From Phycisphaerae bacterium (GTDB lineage: Bacteria; Planctomycetota; Phycisphaerae; FEN-1346; JAACEH01), in the NCBI GenBank assembly GCA_012729015.1, contig JAAYDY010000048.1, positions 1 to 64,000 on the forward strand: 64,000 bases of DNA. The letters run 5' to 3'. Numbering within the stretch: position 1 is the first letter of the stretch; every line of letters starts with the position of its first letter. This document shows positions 42,971 to 51,688 of the stretch, piece by piece. The translations under genes were made by a program, and so were the position numbers. A model generated the notes under the pieces. It made no database searches. It was not told the origin of the DNA and saw only the letters and a program-made list of their open reading frames with translations.

Positions 42971-44251
42971 ATGGGGCTCCCAGACGGCGCGGCCAAGATG
43001 CAGCAGCAGACTGTCAAACTCCCAGCATCCTCGGAATCCGTGTCCAACCGGCGTATCCTGCGCCGCTACGGAGGACGCCGGATGCAATTCGTCCCGGCGG
43101 ATTCGGTGCGGTTGCTTGTCAACGGCGACGGGGCGTATCCCGAGATGCTCGGCGCGATCGCCGGCGCTCGCAGCCGGATCGACATGGAGACCTACATCCT
43201 GCGCGACGACCGCGCCGGCCGGATGTTCCAGGAAGCCTTGTGCCTCGCCGCCGCACGGGGCGTCCGTGTCCGCCTGCTCTACGACTGGCTCGGCTCGCTG
43301 AGCCTTCCGCGACACTTTGTCGAACCGCTCGTCGAGGCCGGTGTCGAGGTGGCGGCGTACCACCCGCTGATTCTGCGGCGGCCGGTGTGGGCCCTGAACA
43401 AGCGGGACCATCGCAAGATGCTGATCGTGGACGAGAGGGTGTCCTTCACCGGCGGGCTCAATATCGGGGACGAGTACGCGCCGGCCTCGCAGGGCGGACC
43501 AGGCTGGCGCGACACGCATCTGCGGCTGGACGGCACGGAGGTGGCCCGTGCGATGACCGACCTGTTCGGGTATGCCTGGCGACGAGCCACTCCTTACCCT
43601 GCGTCGCTCAGCCGCCGCGGACGCGCCGGCTGGGCGCTGCGTCGGGGACTGGCCGGGCGGTCCCGCGAAGCGGCGCCTCGAGGCCAGGACAAGCCCGCCG
43701 CGGGCATCCCGGTCAGCATCCTGGGCAATGAGGTGCTGCGCTACCGCCGCCGCATTCACCATGCGTACCTGCGGTCTATCCGGGCGGCACGGCGTTACAT
43801 CCTGATCGAGAATGCGTACTTCATTCCGAACCGGGCCGTGCGGCGGGCACTGATCCAAGCCGCCCGACGAGGAGTCTTCGTCGGCGTGGTGGTCTCCGCT
43901 CGCAGCGACGTGCCCATCACGGCGTATGCCACCCGTGCGACATTTGACGAGCTCCTGGCCGGAGGCGTACGCCTGTTCGAATGGCCGCTCAGCGTGATGC
44001 ACGCCAAGACGGCAGTCATCGACGACGCGTGGTCCATTGTCGGGAGCTACAACTTCGACCATCGCAGCCTGCTGCACCAACTGGAATGCGTGGCCGTGGT
44101 GGCGGATGCGGCTCTTGCGGCCGGACTGCGGGACCAGACGCTGGAAGACCTCTCGCACTGCCGGGAGATCACGCGGGAAGCCCACCGTGCGCGGCCGTGG
44201 TGGCGTCAGGCACTCGAGCGTCTGGCGTACCTGCTGCGCCACTGGCTCTAG
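42971..44251 (+). CDS. cls: Cardiolipin synthase-type phospholipase D protein
   Basis: This 426-residue protein has two PLD catalytic motifs: HRKMLIVDERVSFTGGLNIG (first HxK-x4-D) and MHAKTAVIDDAWSIVGSYNF (second). The first half also has ETYILRDDRAGRMFQEAL and the second ILIENAYFIPNRAVRRAL, as in the ClsB/cardiolipin synthase family. There is no N-terminal membrane pair, so it resembles ClsB rather than ClsA. It makes cardiolipin from phosphatidylglycerol or related lipids. ATGs at 42971 and 42998 are possible; TACAAT at 42955 lies just upstream, so transcripts may be nearly leaderless. A weak hairpin (44319-44341) follows the gene. Confidence 0.88.
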   Translation: MGLPDGAAKMQQQTVKLPASSESVSNRRILRRYGGRRMQFVPADSVRLLVNGDGAYPEMLGAIAGARSRIDMETYILRDDRAGRMFQEALCLAAARGVRVRLLYDWLGSLSLPRHFVEPLVEAGVEVAAYHPLILRRPVWALNKRDHRKMLIVDERVSFTGGLNIGDEYAPASQGGPGWRDTHLRLDGTEVARAMTDLFGYAWRRATPYPASLSRRGRAGWALRRGLAGRSREAAPRGQDKPAAGIPVSILGNEVLRYRRRIHHAYLRSIRAARRYILIENAYFIPNRAVRRALIQAARRGVFVGVVVSARSDVPITAYATRATFDELLAGGVRLFEWPLSVMHAKTAVIDDAWSIVGSYNFDHRSLLHQLECVAVVADAALAAGLRDQTLEDLSHCREITREAHRARPWWRQALERLAYLLRHWL

Positions 44252-44398
44252 GCAACGAAGATGCCATGCAGCCGGGGCAGGGGCGAGTTGAGAGTGGGAG
44301 CCGGCGTCAGATCCACGGAACCCCTTGCACGTGCCGGGGTTTAACGGTCGCGTGCATTCCAACCTTATCACAACCGTTCGCCCAAGGAGGATCGGAAC

Positions 44399-45784
44399 AT
44401 GAGGCTGTTGACCGCAGTGATGCTGGCTGCCCTGGCGGTTCCTGTCGGACTTGCCGCCGCCGGCGAGCCGGTGGCCATCACCGACGCGAAGGATCGGCAG
44501 ATTGTCGATGCGTTTCTTGCTCACGTGGCCAATGTGCCCAAGACGGTCAGCCTCGAAGCCTGCAAGAAGAAGACGGCCGAGGAGTGCGAGGGCATCATCT
44601 GGACCATCCTGCCCTACGTCGAGATGCCGCTGGTGGCCTACGAACTGACCGGCGACGCCAAACACCTGGACACGTTCGTCACCGCCATGGACAACCTTCG
44701 CGGCGCACTGACCAAGGGGCCCGACGAATACCTGGGATGGTACGGCAAGGCCCTGTCGGGCTTCCAGAATCCGAAGGAGCCAGGCAAGAAGGTGGACGTC
44801 ATGATCAACGCCTACCGGGCCATCGACCTGATCGGCCGGTTCCTGGTCCTGACAGAGGCCGAGCCGGCTCTGGCCGCCAAGTATGCCGCGCAGCGCGAGG
44901 CCTACCGGGACCTGGCCGTGAACCACTTGGCCGAGAAGTGGGTTCGTCGCGGCAACTATGTGAGCCTGGGCGATCGCGGTGCGATCTTCCGAACGCATGC
45001 CGCCCTGAAGGAGGACAAGGGCAACCTCACTCAGCCGCACAACAAGCACGCCATCATCATCAGCGGCCTCCTGAGCCTCTACCGCGCGACGGGAAAGGAT
45101 GAGTATGCCAAGATCGCCGTCGAACTGGGCACGCGGTTCAAGCGCTGCCTGACCCTGAAAGACGGACACTATGAGTGGAACTACTGGGATCCGGCCGGCC
45201 AGTGGGACGTGCTGCCGAGCAATCCGAGCAAATGGAAGCACTGGATCGGCGTGGAGCACAAGGGCGGTTACTACGGCGCCAGCCTCTCGCAGGCGGTGCT
45301 GCTGTACGAGCACGGCCTCGTGTTCGACGAGACGGACATGGCACGCTTCGTCAAGACCCAGACCCGGATGTGCTGGAACGGAAGCATGGACTCGCCCGCG
45401 TGGGCCCGCGTGGACGGCACCACGAGCGACAAGTACATGCAGGGGGCGTACATGTGCGCCGCCCTGGCCCCGCTGAGCGAGAAGATCGCCGAGTTCGTGT
45501 ACACCGGGCCGCGACAGGACGAGCGGCTCAAGGCCGCCTCGCACGGCTGGCAGGGCGGACCGACCGCCTGCGGGTGGATCGAAGGGAAGTTCCTCGCCAT
45601 GCCCCGTTCGGCGAAGTCCAGGCAGCCCTATCTGAGCATCGGCAAGAAGATTCTGGCATCAGCCGCCAACCGGACGGCACTGAAGTCCCTGGGATTCGAG
45701 GTCAAAGGATCCGGGTACGCCGCGCCACGGTCGCCCGACCAGATGAAGCCGATGCCCAAGGCCCCGGACCCGAAGAATCTCTAG
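44399..45784 (+). CDS. Secreted protein, alpha-helical toroid-like, unknown function (paralogue 1)
   Basis: This 461-residue protein has a signal peptide (LLTAVMLAALAVPVGLAAAG, cleavage before GEP) and AAGGAGG upstream. It is largely alpha-helical, with Trp/Tyr-rich helical hairpins such as YLGWYGKALSGF, AIDLIGRFLVLTEAEPALAA, HAIIISGLLSLYRATGKDEY and GTRFKRCLTLKDGHYEWNYW. These resemble (alpha/alpha)6 barrel glycosidases or epimerases such as glucuronyl C5-epimerases; no catalytic motif can be assigned. The next gene encodes a homologue of equal length. A carbohydrate-processing role is an inference from fold type only. Confidence 0.72.
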   Translation: MRLLTAVMLAALAVPVGLAAAGEPVAITDAKDRQIVDAFLAHVANVPKTVSLEACKKKTAEECEGIIWTILPYVEMPLVAYELTGDAKHLDTFVTAMDNLRGALTKGPDEYLGWYGKALSGFQNPKEPGKKVDVMINAYRAIDLIGRFLVLTEAEPALAAKYAAQREAYRDLAVNHLAEKWVRRGNYVSLGDRGAIFRTHAALKEDKGNLTQPHNKHAIIISGLLSLYRATGKDEYAKIAVELGTRFKRCLTLKDGHYEWNYWDPAGQWDVLPSNPSKWKHWIGVEHKGGYYGASLSQAVLLYEHGLVFDETDMARFVKTQTRMCWNGSMDSPAWARVDGTTSDKYMQGAYMCAALAPLSEKIAEFVYTGPRQDERLKAASHGWQGGPTACGWIEGKFLAMPRSAKSRQPYLSIGKKILASAANRTALKSLGFEVKGSGYAAPRSPDQMKPMPKAPDPKNL

Positions 45785-45820
45785 CAGGGACCGCACGCCG
45801 ACCGTGCAGGGAGGTCGCCC

Positions 45821-47203
45821 ATGCGAGGAACCGTTGCCGCAGTCGCCACCGTGCTGTTGCAGGCCGCCATGGCGGCGGCCGGCGAGCCCTTGAGGATCGA
45901 CGATCCCGCGGACAGGCAGATCGTCGAGACGTTCCTGAAGCACACCGATTCGTTTCGTCGGATGGTCACTCCCGAATACTGCCGGAAGGCCGCCGCCGAG
46001 AAGATCACCGATTACACGTGGGTCATTCCGCGCGCCGTAGACACGATGCTTGCGGCCTACCAGGTGGCCGGCGATCCGAAGCATCTGGACCATTTCGTGG
46101 CGATGTTCGCCCACTGCCGCGAGGCGATGAGCCGGGACGCCTCGGGCTACCTCGGGTGGTACGGCAAGACGCTGCCGGGCATCGTTGATCCCGCCGAGCC
46201 CGACAAGAAGGTGGACGAACTGCTCAACAGCTTCGCGACCACCGATCTTCTGGCACGGTTCATAGAGGCCACCGACAGCGACCCGGCACTGAGGACCAGG
46301 TTCGCTGCCCAGCGGACGGAGTACCTGGACCTGATCGAGAAACACCTGATTGCGAAATGGGATGCCCGCGGATGCTTCGTGGATCTGGCGGGCCGGGGCG
46401 CCGTCTATCGCGGTGACACGGGTCTGAGCGCAACGCAGACGCGACTGACCAAGCCGCACAACATGCACTCGATCGTGATCCAGGCGTTGTTGAGCCTGTA
46501 CCGCGTGACAGGCAAGGACGAGTACATGGCTCGCGCCGTCACGTTGGGCACGCGGTTCAAACGCTGCCTGACCCTGAAGGACGGGCACTACGAATGGAAC
46601 TACTGGGATCCGGCCGGCCCGTGGGACGTTCACCCGACCGACTCCGCCAAGTGGAAGCACTGGATCGGCCCGGAGCACACAGGCCACTACTATGCCAGCA
46701 CGCTGTCGCAGGCCGTTGCCCTGTACCACCACGGCGTGGTATTCGACCGGGCCGATATGGACCGTTTCGCCAGGACCCAGATGACCGTCTGCTGGAACGG
46801 GGACGCCGAGAATCCGAAGTGGGCCCGCGTGGACGGCACGACCCCCACACAGTACACAGTCGGCGAGTACGTGTGCCCCGTCCTGTCGCCGTTTGACGGG
46901 AAACTGGCCGACTTTGTCTACGGCGGACCCGGACAGAAACGTCTTCTGGCCCAGGCCGCAAGCACCTGGCAGAGCGGCATCCTCGCCACAAACTGGCTCC
47001 GCGGCAAGTTCTTCGAGATGCCGGCCGCGGCGGGCGGCAGACCCGCCTGCGCCCATGTCGGGGCGAAGTTCCGGGCCGTGGCTGCCAACCGCGATCTGTT
47101 GGAGTCGCTGGCCTTCACCGTGGTCGAACCCGGTTACATGCCTCCCAGAACCCCTTCGGCGATGAAGGAGATGCCCGGGGAGCCTCCGGTGCCGCATCCC
47201 TGA
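45821..47203 (+). CDS. Secreted protein, alpha-helical toroid-like, unknown function (paralogue 2)
   Basis: The 460-residue product is a tandem paralogue of the preceding gene, 36 nt downstream. It has a signal peptide (TVAAVATVLLQAAMAAAG) and the same start of the mature protein (GEP-x-xI-x-D-x-x-DRQIV). It shares YLGWYGKxLxG, the block GTRFKRCLTLKDGHYEWNYW, KWKHWIG-x-EH and WARVDGTT. The best-kept blocks hold Asp, His, Glu and Trp residues that may line an active site. Divergence elsewhere suggests an old duplication with distinct substrates. The unit runs as an operon from upstream of 44399; a repeat-rich gap and tRNA-Glu follow. Confidence 0.72.
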   Translation: MRGTVAAVATVLLQAAMAAAGEPLRIDDPADRQIVETFLKHTDSFRRMVTPEYCRKAAAEKITDYTWVIPRAVDTMLAAYQVAGDPKHLDHFVAMFAHCREAMSRDASGYLGWYGKTLPGIVDPAEPDKKVDELLNSFATTDLLARFIEATDSDPALRTRFAAQRTEYLDLIEKHLIAKWDARGCFVDLAGRGAVYRGDTGLSATQTRLTKPHNMHSIVIQALLSLYRVTGKDEYMARAVTLGTRFKRCLTLKDGHYEWNYWDPAGPWDVHPTDSAKWKHWIGPEHTGHYYASTLSQAVALYHHGVVFDRADMDRFARTQMTVCWNGDAENPKWARVDGTTPTQYTVGEYVCPVLSPFDGKLADFVYGGPGQKRLLAQAASTWQSGILATNWLRGKFFEMPAAAGGRPACAHVGAKFRAVAANRDLLESLAFTVVEPGYMPPRTPSAMKEMPGEPPVPHP

Positions 47204-47414
47204 AGCCGTCGGCCTGCGCCCGAGTCGGATCCGGGTCGCCCCTGAGGGTCCGGCGGCCCATTCCATGTCGCGATTGCCGGGCGTGTTGAGGTTTCGGGGG
47301 CGTTGGCGTGTCAGGGAAGCAGGGACAGGATACCAAAAGAGACAGGGTGCAACGAACGGCTCAAGCCCACGATTGCAGGCTCCTGCGGTCCATTGCACCC
47401 TGCTTGCATGTCAA

Positions 47415-47490
47415 TGGTACCCCTAAGGGGACTCGAACCCCTGTCACCTGGCTGAGAACCAGGGATCCTAGGCCGCTAGACGATAGGGGC
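47415..47490 (-). tRNA. tRNA-Glu (anticodon CUC)
   Basis: On the minus strand, the acceptor GCCCCTA pairs with TAGGGGT (first pair G-U), followed by discriminator A and an encoded CCA (47417-47415). The D-arm is CGTCTAGCGG..., the anticodon stem is CCTGG/CCAGG with loop TTCTCAG giving anticodon CTC, and the T-arm is AGGGGTTCGAGTCCCCT. It reads GAG. A degenerate family 1-like fragment lies near 47310-47331 beyond its 3' end. Confidence 0.95.
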
Positions 47491-47683
47491 ACCTTGTGAT
47501 TCCACTGCACCCGTCGGCTGGCAGCGGCCTGACTGACCAACCGCGGCGTCCCTCGCGGGACCTCGGCATTATAGCGGGCGATACGACGATTTCAACTCCT
47601 TTTCGGACGATTCGACGATTCGGGCGTGTACGTCACGTTTGCAGGCACGCAGTCTCTCCCACCGCAGGAACGGCGGGAAGCGA

Positions 47684-47783
47684 CGTAGGGGGCGCTCGCG
47701 AGCGACCGGCGGGGGACAGGCACCCTGGGGGAGGGCGGCTCGCCCCTCGACGAGGCTCGGGACTTGCAGCGAGCCGCCCCTAC
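47684..47783. repeat. Family 3 palindromic repeat, long copy
   Basis: This 100-nt element holds CGTAGGGGGCGCTCGCGAGCG at one end, then GGGGGACAGGCACCCTGGGG and GAGGGCGGCTCG, and ends GCAGCGAGCCGCCCCTACG. The stretch 47711-47783 is, in reverse complement, the same composition as 50431-50475 (CGTAGGGGCGGCTCG ... CCAGGTGCCTGTCCC). The gap 47491-47877 has no gene. The palindrome core also occurs at 37661-37685. Confidence 0.8.
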
Positions 47784-47877
47784 GGTTGGCGCACGGTTGG
47801 CGCTGCGCCCAGACGAGTTGCTTGTCCACCAAACCAGCCGCCGTGACGCGACATGGGGCCGATGAGCGCACGTGTCC

Positions 47878-48561
47878 TCAGGGCGTCTCGACGGGCGTCA
47901 TTTCGCCCTGGACGGCGCCTGGGGCAGCAGGGGACGGCGATTCGCCACGATCCGCCGGACTTCCGGCAGCAGGGGCGGTTACTGCGGCAGGGGCAGTCGC
48001 AGGAGCGGCTGCCGCGGCCGGGGCGGTTGTGTCTGCCGGGGTGATGCGCTCGCCGATGCGGCGCAGGAGTTCGGTCTCGGCCTGGGTGTCGCGTCCGATG
48101 TCGGCCCAGTAGGTGGACTGGTTGCGGTCGAGATGCCGCCATTGCGGCTCTTCGCCGGCGCCTCGCATGTCGCCGCCCTCGGTGCCGATCACGAGGGTGG
48201 CGGCCTGGCTGGTGCTCTCGCGCTCAAGGGCGGCACGCAGGCGGACCCGGGCGCTGCCCTCGCCGCGATCGACCCAGCAGGTGACCGTGCGGCGGACGTT
48301 CTGGATGTCGCCGCTCGAGAGGTACGCCCCGGCGGCGCGAGCCGTGCCGCGGCGGGGAACCATCAGCGGCCGCGTGCGGATTTCGCCGGAGGCGCGGTCC
48401 GACTGGGCGATGAGATAGTCCTCGCCCAGCACGGCCAGGGCGGCGTCGAACGCCAGGTCACGGTCGGTGGCGACGAACACCATGGACTGCCAGGGCTCGT
48501 GGCTTGCACAGCCGGCCAGCATCGGGGCCGCAAGTAGGGTTGCAATCAGAAGCTTCCTCAT
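47878..48561 (-). CDS. Putative lipoprotein of unknown function
   Basis: The 227-residue product starts MRKLLIATLLAAPMLAGCAS, a lipoprotein signal with lipobox LAGC. The body has FVATDRDLAFDAALAVLGED and IRTRPLMVPRRGTARAAGAY, then strands with alternating charges (RRTVTCWVDRGEGSARVRLR). The last 50 residues are an Ala/Pro/Thr-rich low-complexity tail. GGGGAGG lies upstream of the ATG at 48561. It is the last gene of a three-gene operon with a DUF1571 protein and a methyltransferase. Family not recognised. Confidence 0.7.
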   Translation of the reverse strand: MRKLLIATLLAAPMLAGCASHEPWQSMVFVATDRDLAFDAALAVLGEDYLIAQSDRASGEIRTRPLMVPRRGTARAAGAYLSSGDIQNVRRTVTCWVDRGEGSARVRLRAALERESTSQAATLVIGTEGGDMRGAGEEPQWRHLDRNQSTYWADIGRDTQAETELLRRIGERITPADTTAPAAAAAPATAPAAVTAPAAGSPADRGESPSPAAPGAVQGEMTPVETP

Positions 48562-48617
48562 GTCGTCCTCCCCGCGGGCTCGTGTGCCGCCGCCGGCGGG
48601 CCGCCCTGCGGCGGCTC

Positions 48618-49559
48618 TCACTTGAGACCATAGTCCGGATTCTTCCAGTCGAAATCCTTGTCGGTCAGGCCCGTGTTGAGTTTCAGGTCCGCGTAGCGGT
48701 ACTTCGACATGATCTGCCCGTCCCAGTCGTACGAGTCGGCGCCGACCGGCACCAGCTTCTCGCAGTCGATGAACAGCACCAGTTCCTTGCCGGGGTATAT
48801 GTCCTTCTTCGGCAGGGTCCGCTTGATGCCGTAGCACGTGCGACCCGCGGCGGTCATCGTGCCGAGAAACTCCACCTTCAGGTCGCCGTTTCTGGCGGCT
48901 TCCTCATACACGGCCAGGGCTGCGCTGAGCATGTTCGTCATGCCGGCCTTCGTGATGGGCCGCAGGTTGTCCTTCATCGCGCGGCTGGAGTCGGGCTCGA
49001 CCCAGAGCTTGATCCACGACAACAGGCCGCCGGCGTGGGCTCGCATCTTGCCGCTGTTCTGGCCCTCGACGTAGACGGCCTCCTTGCCCTTGTCGCCCAT
49101 GACGAACTTCATGTAGACGCTGAACGGGTCGCGACGCCATTTCATGTTGGCGGCCTCTTCGTCGCGGAGCTTGCCGTCGATGCGTTCCTGCTTGTGGAAG
49201 GTCGCCGTGAAGTCGATGACGGTCTCGTGGCACTTCATCTGGAGGAGCTGAAGGAACTTGAGCTGGTCGGTGCGGACCAGGGAATGCCAGTCCACCTGGG
49301 CCCACTTGGCCGTGGCGCGGCGAATCTCGTCCTCGGTCTTCGGGAGCGACGGATCGAGCTGCGGGAACTGCGTCGTGGGCGGTGCAGGCGTTGCCGGGGG
49401 CGACACGGTCTTCATGGGCTCGGTGGCCGCAGGGGGTTGGGCGGGCACGGTCGCTTCGGGCGCCGGCCCGGGCGCCACGGCGCCGGCCTCGTCGGCGGCG
49501 CGCAGAACACCCGGCCAACACACGGAACACACGGCCAGGGCTATGGAGAGGATTCGCAT
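48618..49559 (-). CDS. DUF1571 domain-containing secreted protein
   Basis: This 313-residue protein has a signal peptide (MRILSIALAVCSVCWPGVLR, with AADE after) and a Pro/Ala-rich linker to about residue 70. The DUF1571 core follows: VIDFTATFHKQERIDGKLRD, then NMKWRRDPFSVYMKFVMGDK and LLSWIKLWVEPDSSRAMKDN. DUF1571 resembles outer-membrane lipoprotein-sorting (LolA/LolB-like) folds in layout; that is from memory and unproven here. The start at 49559 is set by the signal peptide; the open frame runs far upstream antisense to the methyltransferase. It lies 23 nt after the methyltransferase stop and 56 nt before the lipoprotein gene. Confidence 0.8.
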   Translation of the reverse strand: MRILSIALAVCSVCWPGVLRAADEAGAVAPGPAPEATVPAQPPAATEPMKTVSPPATPAPPTTQFPQLDPSLPKTEDEIRRATAKWAQVDWHSLVRTDQLKFLQLLQMKCHETVIDFTATFHKQERIDGKLRDEEAANMKWRRDPFSVYMKFVMGDKGKEAVYVEGQNSGKMRAHAGGLLSWIKLWVEPDSSRAMKDNLRPITKAGMTNMLSAALAVYEEAARNGDLKVEFLGTMTAAGRTCYGIKRTLPKKDIYPGKELVLFIDCEKLVPVGADSYDWDGQIMSKYRYADLKLNTGLTDKDFDWKNPDYGLK

Positions 49560-49582
49560 CGGCACGGCGCCCCTCGGCAGGT

Positions 49583-50230
49583 TCACGGCTCGGCGGCTGT
49601 TCCCCGGGTGAGTACAAACGGTGCCGGAAACCGCACGATTGTCTGGCAGACGTCCTGGAAACCGGCGTCGGCAAACACCTTCCGGAAGTCGGCGGCCGAC
49701 AGGTGGTGGACTTTGCCGCCCTCCATCGTCGTGACGGCTACGTCGTAAATAAGGTATCCGTACAGGTTGTCGCGGTATCCGTCGGTGATGAAGAGCCGCC
49801 CGCCGGGTTTCAGCACCCGGTGCATCTCCTTCACGGCGGCCGCCTGATTCGGATAGTGGTGAAACGAGTTCGAGCAGGTCAGGTAGTCGAACGTGGCGTC
49901 CTCGAACGGCAGGTGCTCGCTGTCGGCCACCGAGAGGTGGATGCGCGGCTCGCTGACGACGTGGTGCTGTGCCGACCGGATCATCGACTCGCACAGGTCG
50001 ATGCCGAACACCCTGGCGTCGCGATGATGGGTGATCATGCGGTGGGCCAGTTTGCCGGTGCCGCAGCCGATGTCGAGAATATGGGCCTTGCCCGCATCGC
50101 CCAGTTCGCGGACGATCATCTTGTGCGACGGGTCAAACAGCAGCCATTGCAGGACGCTCTTGTCGTACGACTTGGACCAGGAATCGAACTCCTCGTTCGA
50201 TCTCTTCTTCAGGGTATGCTCTGCGCTCAC
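49583..50230 (-). CDS. Class I SAM-dependent methyltransferase
   Basis: This 215-residue methyltransferase has the SAM-binding motif I HILDIGCGTGKLAHRM, motif II VFGIDLCESMI, then IHLSVADSEHLPFEDATFDYLTCSNSFHHY and LKPGGRLFITDGYR. This is the UbiE/Methyltransf_11 type. The substrate is unknown: small-molecule lipid or quinone, or natural-product methylation are all possible. The start is a GTG at 50230 preceded by AGGAGA. It opens the operon with the DUF1571 and lipoprotein genes. A TACAAT on the minus strand at 50264-50269 may be its -10 box. Confidence 0.85.
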   Translation of the reverse strand: MSAEHTLKKRSNEEFDSWSKSYDKSVLQWLLFDPSHKMIVRELGDAGKAHILDIGCGTGKLAHRMITHHRDARVFGIDLCESMIRSAQHHVVSEPRIHLSVADSEHLPFEDATFDYLTCSNSFHHYPNQAAAVKEMHRVLKPGGRLFITDGYRDNLYGYLIYDVAVTTMEGGKVHHLSAADFRKVFADAGFQDVCQTIVRFPAPFVLTRGTAAEP

Positions 50231-50430
50231 AAGGTTCTCCTGTCATGTCCCGCGGACGGGGGCATTGTATCAGAATTATCGGTTCTGTCGCCGTGAAAGT
50301 TGTTTCATAATGCCCGTCGCGAGACTGGCCGGCAACGGCGCCCGGCGAAGCCTGTCGGCATCGTCCAGGTGCGCCGCCAAGGCCGTCAGGTGCATGTCGC
50401 ATGCGTGAGCGGGCAACTGGTCTGGGACAT

Positions 50431-50497
50431 CGTAGGGGCGGCTCGCGAGCCGCCCTCCCAGGTGCCTGTCCCTCGCGGGGCGCTCGCGCGCGATCCC
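50431..50497. repeat. Family 3 palindromic repeat
   Basis: CGTAG then GGGCGGCTCGCGAGCCGCCC (perfect 20-bp palindrome), followed by TCCCAGGTGCCTGTCCC and CGCGGGGCGCTCGCGCGCG. It is related in inverted orientation to 47684-47783. The gap 50231-50679 otherwise holds only promoters. Confidence 0.8.
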
Positions 50498-50566
50498 TGC
50501 ATCGCTTGCGGCCACTGCCCACAGGCTCGACGTGTGCCCAGGGCCGTTACTATGGCCGACGAGGGC

Positions 50567-50595
50567 TTGACATCGGATTGGGCCAGGAGTATAAG
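50567..50595 (+). promoter_or_regulatory. Promoter of the Gld-type ABC operon
   Basis: A perfect TTGACA at 50567-50572 and TATAAG at 50590-50595 are spaced by 17 nt and lie 85 nt upstream of the ATG at 50680. Confidence 0.75.
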
Positions 50596-50679
50596 TGATG
50601 GCCTGCATGGCAGGCGCGGGCCTCAGGTGGAAACGGCAGGTCCGCGGCAATCCGACACTTACAGCATCAGGAGCCAACG

Positions 50680-51636
50680 ATGATCGAGGTCCAGGACCTG
50701 ACCAAGTACTATGGCTCGCGACTGGCGGTTGACGGCGTGTCGTTCCAGGTGGACGAGGGCGAGATCGTCGGCCTGCTGGGGCCCAACGGCGCCGGCAAGA
50801 CCACCCTGATCCGCATGCTCACGTGCTTCATGCCGGCCACCAGCGGCCGCGCCACGGTCAATGGCTTCGACGTCTTCTCCCAGAGCCTCCAGGTTCGCCA
50901 GAGCGTCGGCTACATGCCCGAGAGCGTGCCGCTGTACGAGGACATGCGCGTGGAGGAGTACCTGCGGTTCCGCGGCGAGATCAAGGGGCTGGGCGGCGAC
51001 GCGCTGCGTCGTCGCATGGGCGACGCCATCGAGCGGTGCCAGCTCAGCGACCGCCGGCGCCAGATCATCGCGACGCTGTCGAAGGGGTACCGTCAGCGCG
51101 TGGGGCTGGCCGAGTCGCTGCTGGGCGATCCGAAGGTGCTGATCCTGGACGAGCCGACCATCGGGCTGGATCCCGGACAGATTCGCGAGGCGCGGCGGCT
51201 GATTCAGCACCTCGGCGAGCGGCACACCGTGCTGCTGTCGAGTCACATCCTGCACGAGGTGGAGCAGGTTTGCTCGCGGATCGTGATGATCTCGGGCGGC
51301 AAGCTGGTGGCCGACGGTCCGCTGAGCGAGCTGCGGACGGGCATCGGCGGGCAGGGGACGACGCTTCTGGAGGCCGCGGGCGACGATGCCGAGGGGCTGA
51401 AGCGGGCCATCGGCGGTCTGCACGGCGTCAAAAGCGTTTCGGCCGAGAAGGCTGAGGGCGATTACACGGCGTTCAGGATCGAGTCGCAGGGCGAGGCCGA
51501 CGTGAGGCAGGCTGTCGGCGAACTGGCTGTCCGCAGGGGGTGGCGCGTCCGCGAGCTTCATACGCAGCGGCCGACGCTCGAAGAGTTCTTCATCCGCAAG
51601 ACTGCCGAACAGAATCTGCGGGGCAGGGCGAACTGA
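50680..51636 (+). CDS. ABC transporter ATP-binding protein (GldA-like)
   Basis: The 318-residue ATPase has Walker A GLLGPNGAGKTTLIRML, a signature region (TLSKGYRQRVGLAESLLGDP), Walker B KVLILDEPTIGLDP and H-loop LLSSHILHEVEQV. The C-terminal 90 residues are the extension seen in GldA/CcmA-like subunits of ABC-2 exporters. It should pair with the permease at 51689. The four genes 50680-57090 are spaced by 20-60 nt and form one operon. Substrate unknown; Gld systems in Bacteroidota are tied to gliding, but the planctomycete homologues have no proven role. Confidence 0.9.
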   Translation: MIEVQDLTKYYGSRLAVDGVSFQVDEGEIVGLLGPNGAGKTTLIRMLTCFMPATSGRATVNGFDVFSQSLQVRQSVGYMPESVPLYEDMRVEEYLRFRGEIKGLGGDALRRRMGDAIERCQLSDRRRQIIATLSKGYRQRVGLAESLLGDPKVLILDEPTIGLDPGQIREARRLIQHLGERHTVLLSSHILHEVEQVCSRIVMISGGKLVADGPLSELRTGIGGQGTTLLEAAGDDAEGLKRAIGGLHGVKSVSAEKAEGDYTAFRIESQGEADVRQAVGELAVRRGWRVRELHTQRPTLEEFFIRKTAEQNLRGRAN

Positions 51637-51688
51637 TGCGGGCCGCCGCGGCCAGCGGCGCCCCTGGCTTCTACGAGAGGAACCGGCA

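Noticed and set aside
42734-45544. 936-codon open frame antisense to cardiolipin synthase and the first toroid paralogue
   Set aside because: It spans two well-supported plus-strand genes and includes their intergenic region; composition is that of a shadow frame.
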